Positions 1 through 6,908 of a DNA stretch of 15,599 nucleotides are shown in pieces. The notes under the pieces are model-generated. The model was given only the letters and a program-made list of their open reading frames with translations. It made no database searches and was not told where the DNA came from. Every line of letters starts with the position of its first letter. Within the stretch, counting starts at the first letter, position 1. The translations under genes were made by a program, and so were the position numbers. The stretch comes from an uncultured Prevotella sp. (GTDB lineage Bacteria > Bacteroidota > Bacteroidia > Bacteroidales > Bacteroidaceae): NCBI GenBank assembly GCA_937906765.1, contig CALCUV010000301.1, forward strand, positions 1 to 15,599. The letters run 5' to 3'.

Positions 1-1229
1 AAAATCACTACATCATGCCCGCATTCTACCATTCTCTTTGCCTTTTCAAGCACAATGCCGGCAATCTTCACATGTCTGTCTGCAGGTTCATCAAAGGTAG
101 AGGCATATACCGGTGCATCTACGGACTCTTCAAAGTCTGTCACTTCTTCGGGGCGCTCATCAATGAGCAACATCATGAGATAGGTCTCAGGGTGATTCTC
201 AGCAATAGCATTCGCAATTTCCTTCATCAGCATGGTCTTACCCGTCTTGGGTTGTGCCACGATTAGCGCACGTTGTCCCTTACCGATAGGTGAGAAAATA
301 TCAACTACACGGCGCGAAAGACTGTCCTTCGTACCCTTACAAAGATTAAACTTCTCATCAGGGAATAGGGGAGTGAGGTGTTCAAAAGCCACACGGTTTC
401 TCACTTCCATGGGTGATAATCCGTTAATCGTATCTACACTATGCAGCACGAAGAATTTGTCGTCCTCACGAGGCACACGAATCTTACCCGTAATAACGTC
501 TCCGGGTTTCAAACCATATTGGCGCAACTGCATTGGAGAAACGTAAATATCGTCGGGAGAAGTCAAGTAGTTGTAATCCGCCGAACGTAAGAACCCATAA
601 CTTTCCTTCGTGAGTTCCAAAACGCCACCTCCTTCTAACAGAATCATCTCTGGGACAGCGGGTTTGGGCTTTTGGATGACTTCTGGTTTCTGAGGTACAA
701 ACTGTTGGGTCTCTGTGGGACTTTTAGGTGTTTCCAACTCTTCATCTACCGCCAAATTCTGATTGTCATCTTCCTTCATGAGTTCAATGCATTCCATTTT
801 GGGTAAATCTTCAACGATAACGAAGTTCTCGTCTATTTTTATGAAGTTTTTCCCAGTCACTTCGTGCACCTTAACAATTTCCTCTTCGTTCTCCTGTGTC
901 GGAAGTTCAGAAATTTCAGTCACCAGTGGTGTTGTCTCTGCGTCAAGAGGCGCTTCGGCTGTTTCATTCTCATTTTCTGTAATGGCTTTTGCCATAGCTT
1001 CAGCAGCCTCACGCGCCGCAATTTCTGCTTTCGATGGGCGACCACGCTTTCTTTTAACAGGAACAATGGGAGCGTTATCTTCGAGCATCACTTGTTGTGC
1101 ATCGAGGATGTCAGCAACCAACACTTCCACCTCATCCGAATCCTTATGAGGCGTATTAAATTGTTGTGCAAGCGCTTGAAGCACCTCCACAGAAACAAGC
1201 ATTAACTGTTCTTTAGTGTAAGTAGTCAT
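1..1229 (-). CDS. rho: Transcription termination factor Rho, 5' portion (3' end outside window)
   Basis: Rho is the hexameric RNA-dependent ATPase that ends transcription of untranslated RNA. The visible 409 residues start at ATG 1229 (MTTYTKEQL). Residues 1-50 resemble a Rho N-terminal helical domain. Residues about 55-195 are a low-complexity, mostly acidic and proline-containing linker with one basic patch, KRKRGRPSK (60-68), that looks like an AT-hook. From about 196 the RNA-binding cold-shock-like domain follows ([15 protein letters not shown]). The ATPase core begins near 270 and carries the Walker A segment QPKTGKT (326-332) and the Rho-typical [10 protein letters not shown] (354-363). 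The reading frame runs off the left edge in the ATPase domain, before Walker B. A long disordered insertion is normal for Bacteroidetes Rho. The gene is divergent from the secreted-protein gene at 1845. Confidence 0.97.
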   Translation of the reverse strand, partial: MTTYTKEQLMLVSVEVLQALAQQFNTPHKDSDEVEVLVADILDAQQVMLEDNAPIVPVKRKRGRPSKAEIAAREAAEAMAKAITENENETAEAPLDAETTPLVTEISELPTQENEEEIVKVHEVTGKNFIKIDENFVIVEDLPKMECIELMKEDDNQNLAVDEELETPKSPTETQQFVPQKPEVIQKPKPAVPEMILLEGGGVLELTKESYGFLRSADYNYLTSPDDIYVSPMQLRQYGLKPGDVITGKIRVPREDDKFFVLHSVDTINGLSPMEVRNRVAFEHLTPLFPDEKFNLCKGTKDSLSRRVVDIFSPIGKGQRALIVAQPKTGKTMLMKEIANAIAENHPETYLMMLLIDERPEEVTDFEESVDAPVYASTFDEPADRHVKIAGIVLEKAKRMVECGHDVVI

Positions 1230-1305
1230 AAATTTTATGGGAAACACAAACAATCCGATATTAACAAGAAAATGAACTGTTCATGCTGATGAAACAAAAG
1301 TTCTG

Positions 1306-1313
1306 CAAAGTTA
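1306..1313 (-). promoter_or_regulatory. Predicted -7 box of the rho promoter
   Basis: Read on the minus strand the site is TAACTTTG, a full match to the Bacteroidetes -7 consensus TAnnTTTG. Transcription would start near 1299, leaving a leader of about 70 nt before the rho ATG at 1229. The -33 element is weak: the best candidate is TTCG near 1336-1339, about 22 bp upstream. Confidence 0.5.
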
Positions 1314-1451
1314 TACATTTATTTATATATATAAGCGAACGGAAGTAAAAAAACGGAGTTTGGGCCGTAATAAAAATAAAATAAAATAGCAAAACCAATC
1401 ATAATGACTATTTCAAGCATAAATCATAGTTCATCAAAACTAAGTAAGACT

Positions 1452-1514
1452 TACGAAAAATTAAGTAGCAAATAAGAAAAACTATTTGAGACTTAAGAAA
1501 AACTATTTGAGGTT
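1452..1514. repeat. Three tandem direct repeats, 21-bp period
   Basis: The 18-mer TAAGAAAAACTATTTGAG occurs identically at 1473-1490 and 1494-1511, and a degenerate copy begins at 1452 (TACGAAAAATTAAG...). The copies are spaced exactly 21 bp, about two helical turns, so all three present the same DNA face. This is what a cooperative regulator's binding array looks like. The array lies 217 bp upstream of the -33 element of the 1845 gene and 139 bp upstream of the rho -7 box. Which gene it serves, if any, cannot be told from sequence. Confidence 0.6.
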
Positions 1515-1697
1515 TAATTTTAAACATCAAAAATAGACTATCAAATAATCGTATAAATAGTGTTAATTTAATTTAAACATTCGCTCCAACAAACCAACAG
1601 TATAATGCTCTTTATGAAAACATTAATATAAATTGACTTGTTTATGCCAATGCGAGTGTAATTGATGTTTCATAACATCTTGAAACACAGGCAAATA

Positions 1698-1705
1698 CCC
1701 CCCCC
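1698..1705 (+). repeat. C8 homopolymer tract upstream of a promoter
   Basis: Eight consecutive C residues sit in an otherwise AT-rich region, 22 bp upstream of the -33 element of the 1845 gene. Mononucleotide G/C runs of this length can gain or lose bases by slippage, so the tract could alter promoter strength. No direct evidence of variation can be seen in one sequence. Confidence 0.6.
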
Positions 1706-1727
1706 TATAATTAAAGTGCTACTTCAG

Positions 1728-1758
1728 TTGTTTATTTTATATAAAATTCTTAATTTTG
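1728..1758 (+). promoter_or_regulatory. Predicted promoter of the secreted-protein operon
   Basis: A -33 TTG (1728-1730) and a -7 box TAATTTTG (1751-1758), matching TAnnTTTG, are separated by 20 bp. This fits the Bacteroidetes housekeeping sigma factor consensus. The predicted start near 1765 gives a leader of about 80 nt to the ATG at 1845. This is the best promoter match in the window. Confidence 0.7.
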
Positions 1759-1771
1759 CATCATAAAATTG

Positions 1772-1790
1772 CGCTTGCAGCAGACAAGCG
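1772..1790 (+). promoter_or_regulatory. Hairpin at the 5' end of the secreted-protein mRNA leader
   Basis: CGCTTG (1772-1777) and CAAGCG (1785-1790) form a GC-rich 6-bp stem with a 7-nt loop. It would lie within about 10 nt of the predicted transcript start, and the rest of the leader up to the ATG is AT-rich and looks unstructured. A short 5' hairpin followed by an open A/T-rich ribosome site would suit a stable, well-translated mRNA; that role is inferred. Confidence 0.5.
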
Positions 1791-1844
1791 AAGTTCGTAA
1801 ATCTTTTGAAAAATTATTAACACTAATTCATTAATTTATCATTT

Positions 1845-3836
1845 ATGAGAAAAATTTTACTCATGTTGGCCTTGATGCTCCCTTGCTTGGGAGTGTGGGC
1901 ACAATTGCCAGCTGGCGTTTTTGCAGGTTGTGAAGTTACTTTCACAAACATCCAAAAGGATGGCATAACAAAGTACACCCTTTATATTAACGAAAACAAC
2001 GAATTGGCTTTGAGCGCATCTTCAGCAGAAGAACTTGGCGCAGCCGCTAAATTCTTTGTTGAGAAGCGCGCTAACAACAAGTATAGTTTCTACAACAAAG
2101 ATAAGGCACTTTACATGATTTGGCGCGGTAAGAACGGTGGTTACAATAGTGACAAGGGGGTTCTTGGAGAATACAACACTACTTATTGTGACTGGACTAT
2201 TCATGCTGGCGCAGAAATTGCATCTACACAAACATACTATTTTGTAGGCAAAAGAAGTAATGGCACAAACGATGGTTCACTTGTAGTAATGAAATCAAAT
2301 GGTGTTTTTGATGGTTGGGGCAATACTCAAGCTTTGTCTAACACTTATTCAAACCTCTACAATATTGAAATCGTAAATCGCGAATATGTTGCTGACCCTG
2401 CTGGTTTTGAAAACGGTAAAATCTACACTTTCGTAACTGAACGCGGTTGGATGGGTGCAAAGGATGGTAACAACAATGTTATATCAACGGCTAAGACATC
2501 TCACAACCTCACAGGTAGCAAGGACAATGCAAACTTCCAATGGACGGTTTACAAATCAGAAAACGGCAACTACTACCTCTACAATATCGGTAAGGAACAG
2601 TTCATGGGCGTTCAAGCTTCCAACAATACTTCAATTCCCTTTGCAGTTTCTCCAACAGGTAAGAAGTTTACGTTTAAGGTTTCAAGCAACCTTGAATACC
2701 CCATCATGTTCTCTACAAACAATTCAGCCGTTGTAAACCACTCTACAAGTTATGGTGATGGTTGTATTTCTTGGACAGGTGGTTGGAACACTCTCAACGA
2801 CGATGGTAGCAACCACAAGGTAGAGCTCGTTGGTAATGCTTCAGAAGAAGTAATGACAAAGATTGAAAAGCTCGTTGCTGTTCGAGAAATCGGTTACTTC
2901 CGTTTGAAGGGACACTCAGGCAATTATATTGATGCGTCTGCTACATGGGGTTCTAATGGTCAGATGTCTATGAAGGCTGAAGCAGATTGCAATCCTGCTG
3001 GTGTTATCTTCTATTATGATGACAACAATGGTTTCTTGAACTACGCTAACGGTAGATATATCAACGGAACTCGCGGACTTGCAAATATCAACTCTATGGG
3101 CAACACTTGGAGTGTTTATATTTCTCCTACAGACAATAAGTACACATTGTTTAGCAATGATTCTCGATGGTTACATGATAATTCAGGGACTCGTGCAGAC
3201 AGATGTGACGGTCATGGAGACCACGAAGGAACAAACCACTCCTGGACACTTGAAAAGGTAACTTCACTCCCCGTTACAATCACAGCTGCTAAGTACGCTA
3301 CATTCTACGCTCCCGTGGCTGTTGATGTTCCCGAAGGAGTTACTGCTCACACAGTAACAATCAATGGCGAATGGGCTACATTGAGCGAAGCGTTAGAGGT
3401 TATTCCTGCTAACACAGGTGTAGTATTGTACGCAGAAAATATTGAAGAAGCTACTACTTACAACTTCTCAATCACCGAAGATGTAGAAGCTATCTCTGAC
3501 AATGCCCTTCTCGGTTCTGCAGCTACTAAATTTTTCACAACTGCTGGTACTTACTACGCACTCGGTCTCGTTGATGGCGAAGTTGGTTTCTACAAAGATT
3601 CATTCAATAACAATCGCTTCCAAAACAATAGCCACAAGGCATACTTGTACGTACCTAATGCAACTGCTGCTGCTTTGAAGTTCCGCTTTGAAGATGGCAC
3701 TACAGCAATCGAATCTGTTCTCAACAACGGTGCAGACTCTAATGCTCCCATCTACGACCTCTCTGGTCGTCGCGTAATGAACGCCGTAAAGGGTGGCATC
3801 TACATCCAGAACGGCAAGAAGTTTATTGTAAAGTAA
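1845..3836 (+). CDS. T9SS-exported protein with ricin-like trefoil modules and C-terminal sorting tail
   Basis: This 663-aa protein begins with a type I signal peptide (MRKILLMLALMLPCLGVWA, cleavage expected before Q20). The C-terminal segment, about 632-663 (IYDLSGRRV ... GGIYIQNGKKFIVK), is the type A sorting tail used by the type IX secretion system, so the product should cross the outer membrane and be released or anchored. In between are three modules of roughly 130-160 residues (about 22-178, 186-330, 345-472). Each has short Trp/Tyr/Asn/Gly-rich strands such as FQWTVYKSENGNYYLY and WTLEKV, resembling ricin-type beta-trefoils, so glycan binding is plausible. Residues about 474-620 (YATFYAPVAVDVPEGV...) match a beta module common before sorting tails in Prevotella proteins. 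No catalytic motif was recognised. C14 lies in a poor lipobox context, so it is not a lipoprotein. Synonymous codon choice looks biased (many AAC, AAG, TAC), hinting at high expression. It is cotranscribed with the 57-aa ORF 36 bp downstream. Confidence 0.85.
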   Translation: MRKILLMLALMLPCLGVWAQLPAGVFAGCEVTFTNIQKDGITKYTLYINENNELALSASSAEELGAAAKFFVEKRANNKYSFYNKDKALYMIWRGKNGGYNSDKGVLGEYNTTYCDWTIHAGAEIASTQTYYFVGKRSNGTNDGSLVVMKSNGVFDGWGNTQALSNTYSNLYNIEIVNREYVADPAGFENGKIYTFVTERGWMGAKDGNNNVISTAKTSHNLTGSKDNANFQWTVYKSENGNYYLYNIGKEQFMGVQASNNTSIPFAVSPTGKKFTFKVSSNLEYPIMFSTNNSAVVNHSTSYGDGCISWTGGWNTLNDDGSNHKVELVGNASEEVMTKIEKLVAVREIGYFRLKGHSGNYIDASATWGSNGQMSMKAEADCNPAGVIFYYDDNNGFLNYANGRYINGTRGLANINSMGNTWSVYISPTDNKYTLFSNDSRWLHDNSGTRADRCDGHGDHEGTNHSWTLEKVTSLPVTITAAKYATFYAPVAVDVPEGVTAHTVTINGEWATLSEALEVIPANTGVVLYAENIEEATTYNFSITEDVEAISDNALLGSAATKFFTTAGTYYALGLVDGEVGFYKDSFNNNRFQNNSHKAYLYVPNATAAALKFRFEDGTTAIESVLNNGADSNAPIYDLSGRRVMNAVKGGIYIQNGKKFIVK

Positions 3837-3872
3837 GCTCTAAACTATCCACTAAACTCAATTCATACAATT

Positions 3873-4046
3873 ATGAAAAAGACTTATATTCAACCCCAAA
3901 TGAGCGTTAACGAGTTCCAACTCGAAGGCCTCATTGCTGCGTCATTGAAGATGGATAGCCAAAAGACTATCGACACTTCAAATGACGGCGCTCAACTCGG
4001 TAACAAGTACAACAGTCCTTGGAGCTCAACAAACTGGGAAAACTAA
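3873..4046 (+). CDS. 57-aa peptide of the MKKTY..P type, downstream of the T9SS cargo
   Basis: ATG 3873 opens a 57-codon frame that ends at TAA 4044-4046. The product begins MKKTYIQPQM, has a hydrophobic patch LIAASL (20-25), a polar Asp/Ser/Gln-rich middle, and ends NKYNSPWSSTNWEN. I recognise this architecture (MKK.Y..P start, L-I/M-A-S patch near residue 20, variable tail often with Trp) as a recurrent uncharacterised small-protein type in Prevotella and Bacteroides; no function is known to me. There is no signal peptide or membrane span. The start is 36 nt after the upstream stop codon, and a terminator follows 17 nt after its own stop, so it is the last gene of the secreted-protein operon. 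Its position and the family-like N-terminus support it being a real gene despite its size. Confidence 0.8.
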   Translation: MKKTYIQPQMSVNEFQLEGLIAASLKMDSQKTIDTSNDGAQLGNKYNSPWSSTNWEN

Positions 4047-4063
4047 AATTCCTATCATATACG

Positions 4064-4103
4064 AAAGACGGGTTATCCTTACAGGGTTGATCCGTCTTTT
4101 TAT
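4064..4103 (+). terminator. Rho-independent terminator of the secreted-protein operon
   Basis: AAAGACGG (4064-4071) pairs perfectly with CCGTCTTT (4092-4099) and is followed by further T residues. The 20-nt interior can pair partly (GTTATCC with GGTTGAT, including G-U pairs), giving a longer imperfect stem. It begins 17 nt after the stop codon of the 57-aa gene. Confidence 0.85.
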
Positions 4104-4224
4104 ATTTACTAATTCGTTACCGATAAAGGCGTTGAAACAAATCTTTGAAATTGATAAATATGAAAAATCAAGTAAATGTAGGAATCAAAGTTCCTTGCTA
4201 GAAATTAATCTATATAAAATAAAT

Positions 4225-4265
4225 GAGACTAAGAGGTTCAATTTCAGAAACTCCTAGTCTCTTTA
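4225..4265 (+). terminator. Second terminator-like hairpin before the HELGH gene
   Basis: GAGACTA (4225-4231) pairs with TAGTCTC (4255-4261). A one-base internal mismatch is followed by three more pairs, and the 3' side continues CTTTACTT. It lies 126 bp beyond the first terminator and 48 bp before the next gene. No recognised gene ends here, so it may be a backup terminator, the end of a very short transcript, or an attenuator for the 4310 gene. The U-tract is interrupted, which lowers confidence. Confidence 0.5.
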
Positions 4266-4309
4266 CTTCTCAATAGGGAAAATCAAAAAATATCGCAATA
4301 TATACTAAT

Positions 4310-4684
4310 ATGAAGAGCATACTATTATATATTTGGCAACTTCCACAAAACTTGTGCGGTGTCATCTTTAAAACAATATGTCGTCCCAAATACAAATATT
4401 GCATTAGTGGAGTAAATATTTACGAAACAACATCCCTAAATGGTAGTGTCTCACTTGGAAACTACGTATTTGTTTCAAAATTTGCTCAAGACAAGGTCTT
4501 TACATTGAAACACGAACTCGGGCATGCCGTACAGAGTAAATGGTTAGGTCCTTTTTACTTGTTAGTTATTGGAATCCCATCAATCTGTTGGGTAATCTAT
4601 CGTAGAAGATTTTGTCGAAAAACTAATTATTATTGGTTTTATACAGAATCATGGGCGAATCGCATAATGGACATTCATCTTTAA
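4310..4684 (+). CDS. Small membrane protein with HELGH zinc-metallopeptidase motif
   Basis: This 124-aa protein has a hydrophobic N-terminus (ILLYIWQLPQNLCGVIF, 4-20) and a conserved-looking block VSLGNYVFVSKF (47-58). The zinc-binding HExxH motif HELGH lies at 68-72 within KHELGHAVQSKWLGPFYLLV. A membrane span follows at about 80-97 (GPFYLLVIGIPSICWVIY), and the C-terminal motif WFYTESWANRI (109-119) has Glu113 as a possible third metal ligand. I recognise the block order (VSLG, KHE.GH..QS..LG, L.VIG.PS, YTE.WA) as a small uncharacterised membrane family in Firmicutes and Bacteroidetes. In homologues I remember, the tail ends WADKLGG; here it is WANRIMDIHL. Catalytic activity is inferred from the motif only. 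It is alone on the plus strand, converges with recG 28 bp away, and has no clear promoter. Confidence 0.7.
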   Translation: MKSILLYIWQLPQNLCGVIFKTICRPKYKYCISGVNIYETTSLNGSVSLGNYVFVSKFAQDKVFTLKHELGHAVQSKWLGPFYLLVIGIPSICWVIYRRRFCRKTNYYWFYTESWANRIMDIHL

Positions 4685-4700
4685 AGTTCAACTTTGAACT
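4685..4700. terminator. Short inverted repeat between convergent genes
   Basis: AGTTCAA (4685-4691) and TTGAACT (4694-4700) form a perfect 7-bp inverted repeat with a 2-nt spacer. It starts immediately after the stop of the HELGH gene and lies 12 bp beyond the recG stop. On the minus strand it is followed by TTTAAAG, only weakly terminator-like. It may serve as a modest bidirectional end for both genes. Confidence 0.3.
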
Positions 4701-4712
4701 CTACGAATTATA

Positions 4713-6797
4713 TCAACTAATGTCAGCATAATTTATGTATTGCTTTTTTAGATTCTTCAAGTGATGATAACAATTTTGATAAGCTGGTAGGGATTGCAGA
4801 GGATCTGTCTCTATAATCCTTGTTGCCGAATGTCGTGCTTGTTCCATTATTGTTACGTCCTTTGTTAGGTTGGCAACTTTAAGGTTGAAAGGCAGTCCAC
4901 TTTGGGCAGTACCTTCAAGATCGCCAGGACCACGAAGTTTGAGGTCTTCTTCAGCAATTACAAAACCATCGGTGGTTTCAACCATAATTTGCATTCGACG
5001 CCGTGTATTTTCCGAGAGTTCGTAGTTCGTAAGCAAAATGCAATAACTTTTTTCTGCTCCGCGTCCTACTCGTCCTCGTAGTTGATGAAGTTGGGCAAGT
5101 CCAAATCTATCAGCGTGTTGAATAACCATCACAGAGGCATTGGGCACGTTCACACCAACTTCTATAACCGTTGTAGCAACAAGAACTTGCGTTTCGCCGT
5201 TGGCAAAACGTTGCATTGCTTCCTCTTTATCAATAGGTTTCATTTTTCCGTGGAGTTGACCTATTTTATATTGAGGAAGAATTTCAACTAATTGATTATA
5301 ACCTCTCTCCAGGTCTAGAAGATCAATTCGCTCATTCTCTTTAATCAGCGGATAAACAATGTAAACCTGTCTTCCTTTAGCGAGTTCTGACTTTATTCCC
5401 TCGATGATTCGACTAGAATCTTTATAATAATAATGGAATGTCTGTATGGGTTTACGACCAGGTGGAAGCTCATCAATGACAGAAACATCCAAGTCACCAT
5501 AAAGTGTCATTGCCAAAGTACGCGGAATTGGTGTTGCAGTCATAACTAGTACGTGAGGAGGAAGTGTGTTTTTCTTCCATAATTGTGCGCGTTGCTTCAC
5601 ACCAAAGCGATGTTGCTCATCAATAATACAGAGTCCAAGGTTTCTGAAAACTACATTGGGTTCAATGAGTGCATGTGTGCCAACAAGAAGATGGACGGAT
5701 CCATTAAGGAGTCCTTCCTTAATAGAATTACGTTGTTTTCCCTTTACATTTCCTGTGAGCAATTCGACCTTTACGTTAAGTCCTTCAGCAAAGGAAGAAA
5801 GTGTTTGAAAATGCTGTTCAGCAAGAATTTCTGTTGGTGCCATAAGACACGCTTGAAAACCATTATCTATAGCAATCAAGCAGGAAAGAAAGGCTACCAA
5901 TGTTTTACCAGACCCTACATCACCTTGAACAAGGCGATTCATTTGGGTGTTGCTAATGAAGTCATTTCTAATCTCACGAACCACACGTTTTTGAGCATTT
6001 GTGAGCGAGAAGGGTAGGTGGTCTGCATAAAATTTATTGAAATTATCACCTACTCGAGGAAGGTAGAATCCACGCTCTGTTTTTTTCTTTTGAGCATAGC
6101 GCAAGATTTCAAGTTGCAAGAAGAAAAGTTCTTCAAATTTTAGTCGGGCTCGTGCCTGTGCGACTTCCTCTGCATTCTTGGGAAAATGCATATAACGGAG
6201 TGCAGTTTCTAAGGATAAGAAACCACGCTCACGTAGAATCTCTTCAGGGAGAGGGTCGGCTAGTTTTCCTTTAACAAATTCAAGTGCAGTTTTCACCCAA
6301 TCTGAAAGATTTCGTTGAGTAATGGCATTTCCTACTTTGTCGGTCATGTGATAGCGAGGCATCATTTGTCCGTCAAGCGACGCTTTCTCAACTAAATCAA
6401 TTTCGGGGTGGACAATGCTGATTTGACCATTAAAAAAAGAGGGTTTTCCAAATACAATAATTTCTTGCCCCACCTTATAGTTAGAAGTGACATACTTCAA
6501 ACCATTGAACCAAACCAATTGTAAATACCCTGTACCGTCAGTAAAAAATGCTTTAATACGACGCTTGCTTCCTACACCCTCAGGTGCATCAAAATCTGTT
6601 ATTTTCCCGCGCAACTGAATATAGTCCATACCTTCCATAAGTTCATTAATGCGATAGAACTTTGTCCGGTCAACGTAACGATACGGAAAGTTGTAGAGTA
6701 GATCCCTAACGGTTTCAATCTCAAAATATTTTTTGAGTTTCTCCGCGCGTTGAGGACCTACTCCTTTCAGATACATTATGTTTTGACTAAGAAGCAC
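4713..6797 (-). CDS. recG: ATP-dependent DNA helicase RecG
   Basis: RecG remodels stalled replication forks and branched recombination intermediates. The 694-aa product has the full family layout. Residues 7-50 hold the YLKGVGPQRAEKL helix-hairpin segment. The wedge OB-fold domain is at about 55-140 (QLRGKITDF ... EIIVFGKPSFF). Helicase motif I GDVGSGKT is at 292-299, DEQH at 393-396, MTATPIPRT at 419-427 and LRGRVGRG at 573-580. The RecG-specific segment LRGPGDLEGT is at 621-630. Length is normal. The start is GTG 6797, directly preceded by an in-frame TAA. The next ATG (6776) would remove residues that align with the usual N-terminus, so GTG is preferred. It lies 111 bp downstream of lepA on the same strand with no visible terminator between them. 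Confidence 0.97.
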   Translation of the reverse strand: MLLSQNIMYLKGVGPQRAEKLKKYFEIETVRDLLYNFPYRYVDRTKFYRINELMEGMDYIQLRGKITDFDAPEGVGSKRRIKAFFTDGTGYLQLVWFNGLKYVTSNYKVGQEIIVFGKPSFFNGQISIVHPEIDLVEKASLDGQMMPRYHMTDKVGNAITQRNLSDWVKTALEFVKGKLADPLPEEILRERGFLSLETALRYMHFPKNAEEVAQARARLKFEELFFLQLEILRYAQKKKTERGFYLPRVGDNFNKFYADHLPFSLTNAQKRVVREIRNDFISNTQMNRLVQGDVGSGKTLVAFLSCLIAIDNGFQACLMAPTEILAEQHFQTLSSFAEGLNVKVELLTGNVKGKQRNSIKEGLLNGSVHLLVGTHALIEPNVVFRNLGLCIIDEQHRFGVKQRAQLWKKNTLPPHVLVMTATPIPRTLAMTLYGDLDVSVIDELPPGRKPIQTFHYYYKDSSRIIEGIKSELAKGRQVYIVYPLIKENERIDLLDLERGYNQLVEILPQYKIGQLHGKMKPIDKEEAMQRFANGETQVLVATTVIEVGVNVPNASVMVIQHADRFGLAQLHQLRGRVGRGAEKSYCILLTNYELSENTRRRMQIMVETTDGFVIAEEDLKLRGPGDLEGTAQSGLPFNLKVANLTKDVTIMEQARHSATRIIETDPLQSLPAYQNCYHHLKNLKKQYINYADIS

Positions 6798-6908
6798 TTA
6801 TTTAGGAAACTTACTATTTTAGATTAAAGAATAACTATATATAAATTGGTATGTATAATTCTCACTTGTCCCTATCAATTTACTAGTACTAAATTAACCA
6901 TTAGAAAA

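Larger units (their letters stand above)
1230..1844. other. Divergent intergenic region between rho and the secreted-protein gene
   Basis: This AT-rich stretch of 615 bp has no convincing ORF. It contains the leader and promoter of rho (minus strand, near 1306), three 21-bp-spaced repeats (1452-1514), a short palindrome GTTTAA-TT-TTAAAC (1512-1525), a C8 tract (1698-1705) and the plus-strand promoter (1728-1758). The distance between the two promoters, over 400 bp, is long for this compact layout and suggests regulatory content. Nothing else was recognised at 1340-1450 or 1526-1697. Confidence 0.7.

Noticed and set aside
15..1205. Several plus-strand open frames of 83-128 codons
   Set aside because: They lie antisense to rho, whose minus-strand frame is unbroken and carries recognisable Rho motifs.
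1845..1904. Signal peptide read as a lipoprotein signal (Cys14)
   Set aside because: The residues before Cys14 are M-L-P, a poor lipobox, and a good signal peptidase I site (VWA before Q20) follows.
3982..4257. A 91-codon plus-strand frame
   Set aside because: It starts inside the 57-aa gene in another frame, runs through the terminator hairpin at 4064-4103 and has no family resemblance.
6774..6797. ATG 6776 as the recG start instead of GTG 6797
   Set aside because: The later ATG would delete residues matching the usual RecG N-terminus; GTG follows an in-frame stop and is the first available start.
6843..6881. Inverted repeat AAATTGGTA / TATCAATTT between lepA and recG
   Set aside because: It needs a wobble pair in plus-strand RNA and has a mismatch in minus-strand RNA, the strand that is transcribed; there is no U-tract and the loop is long.
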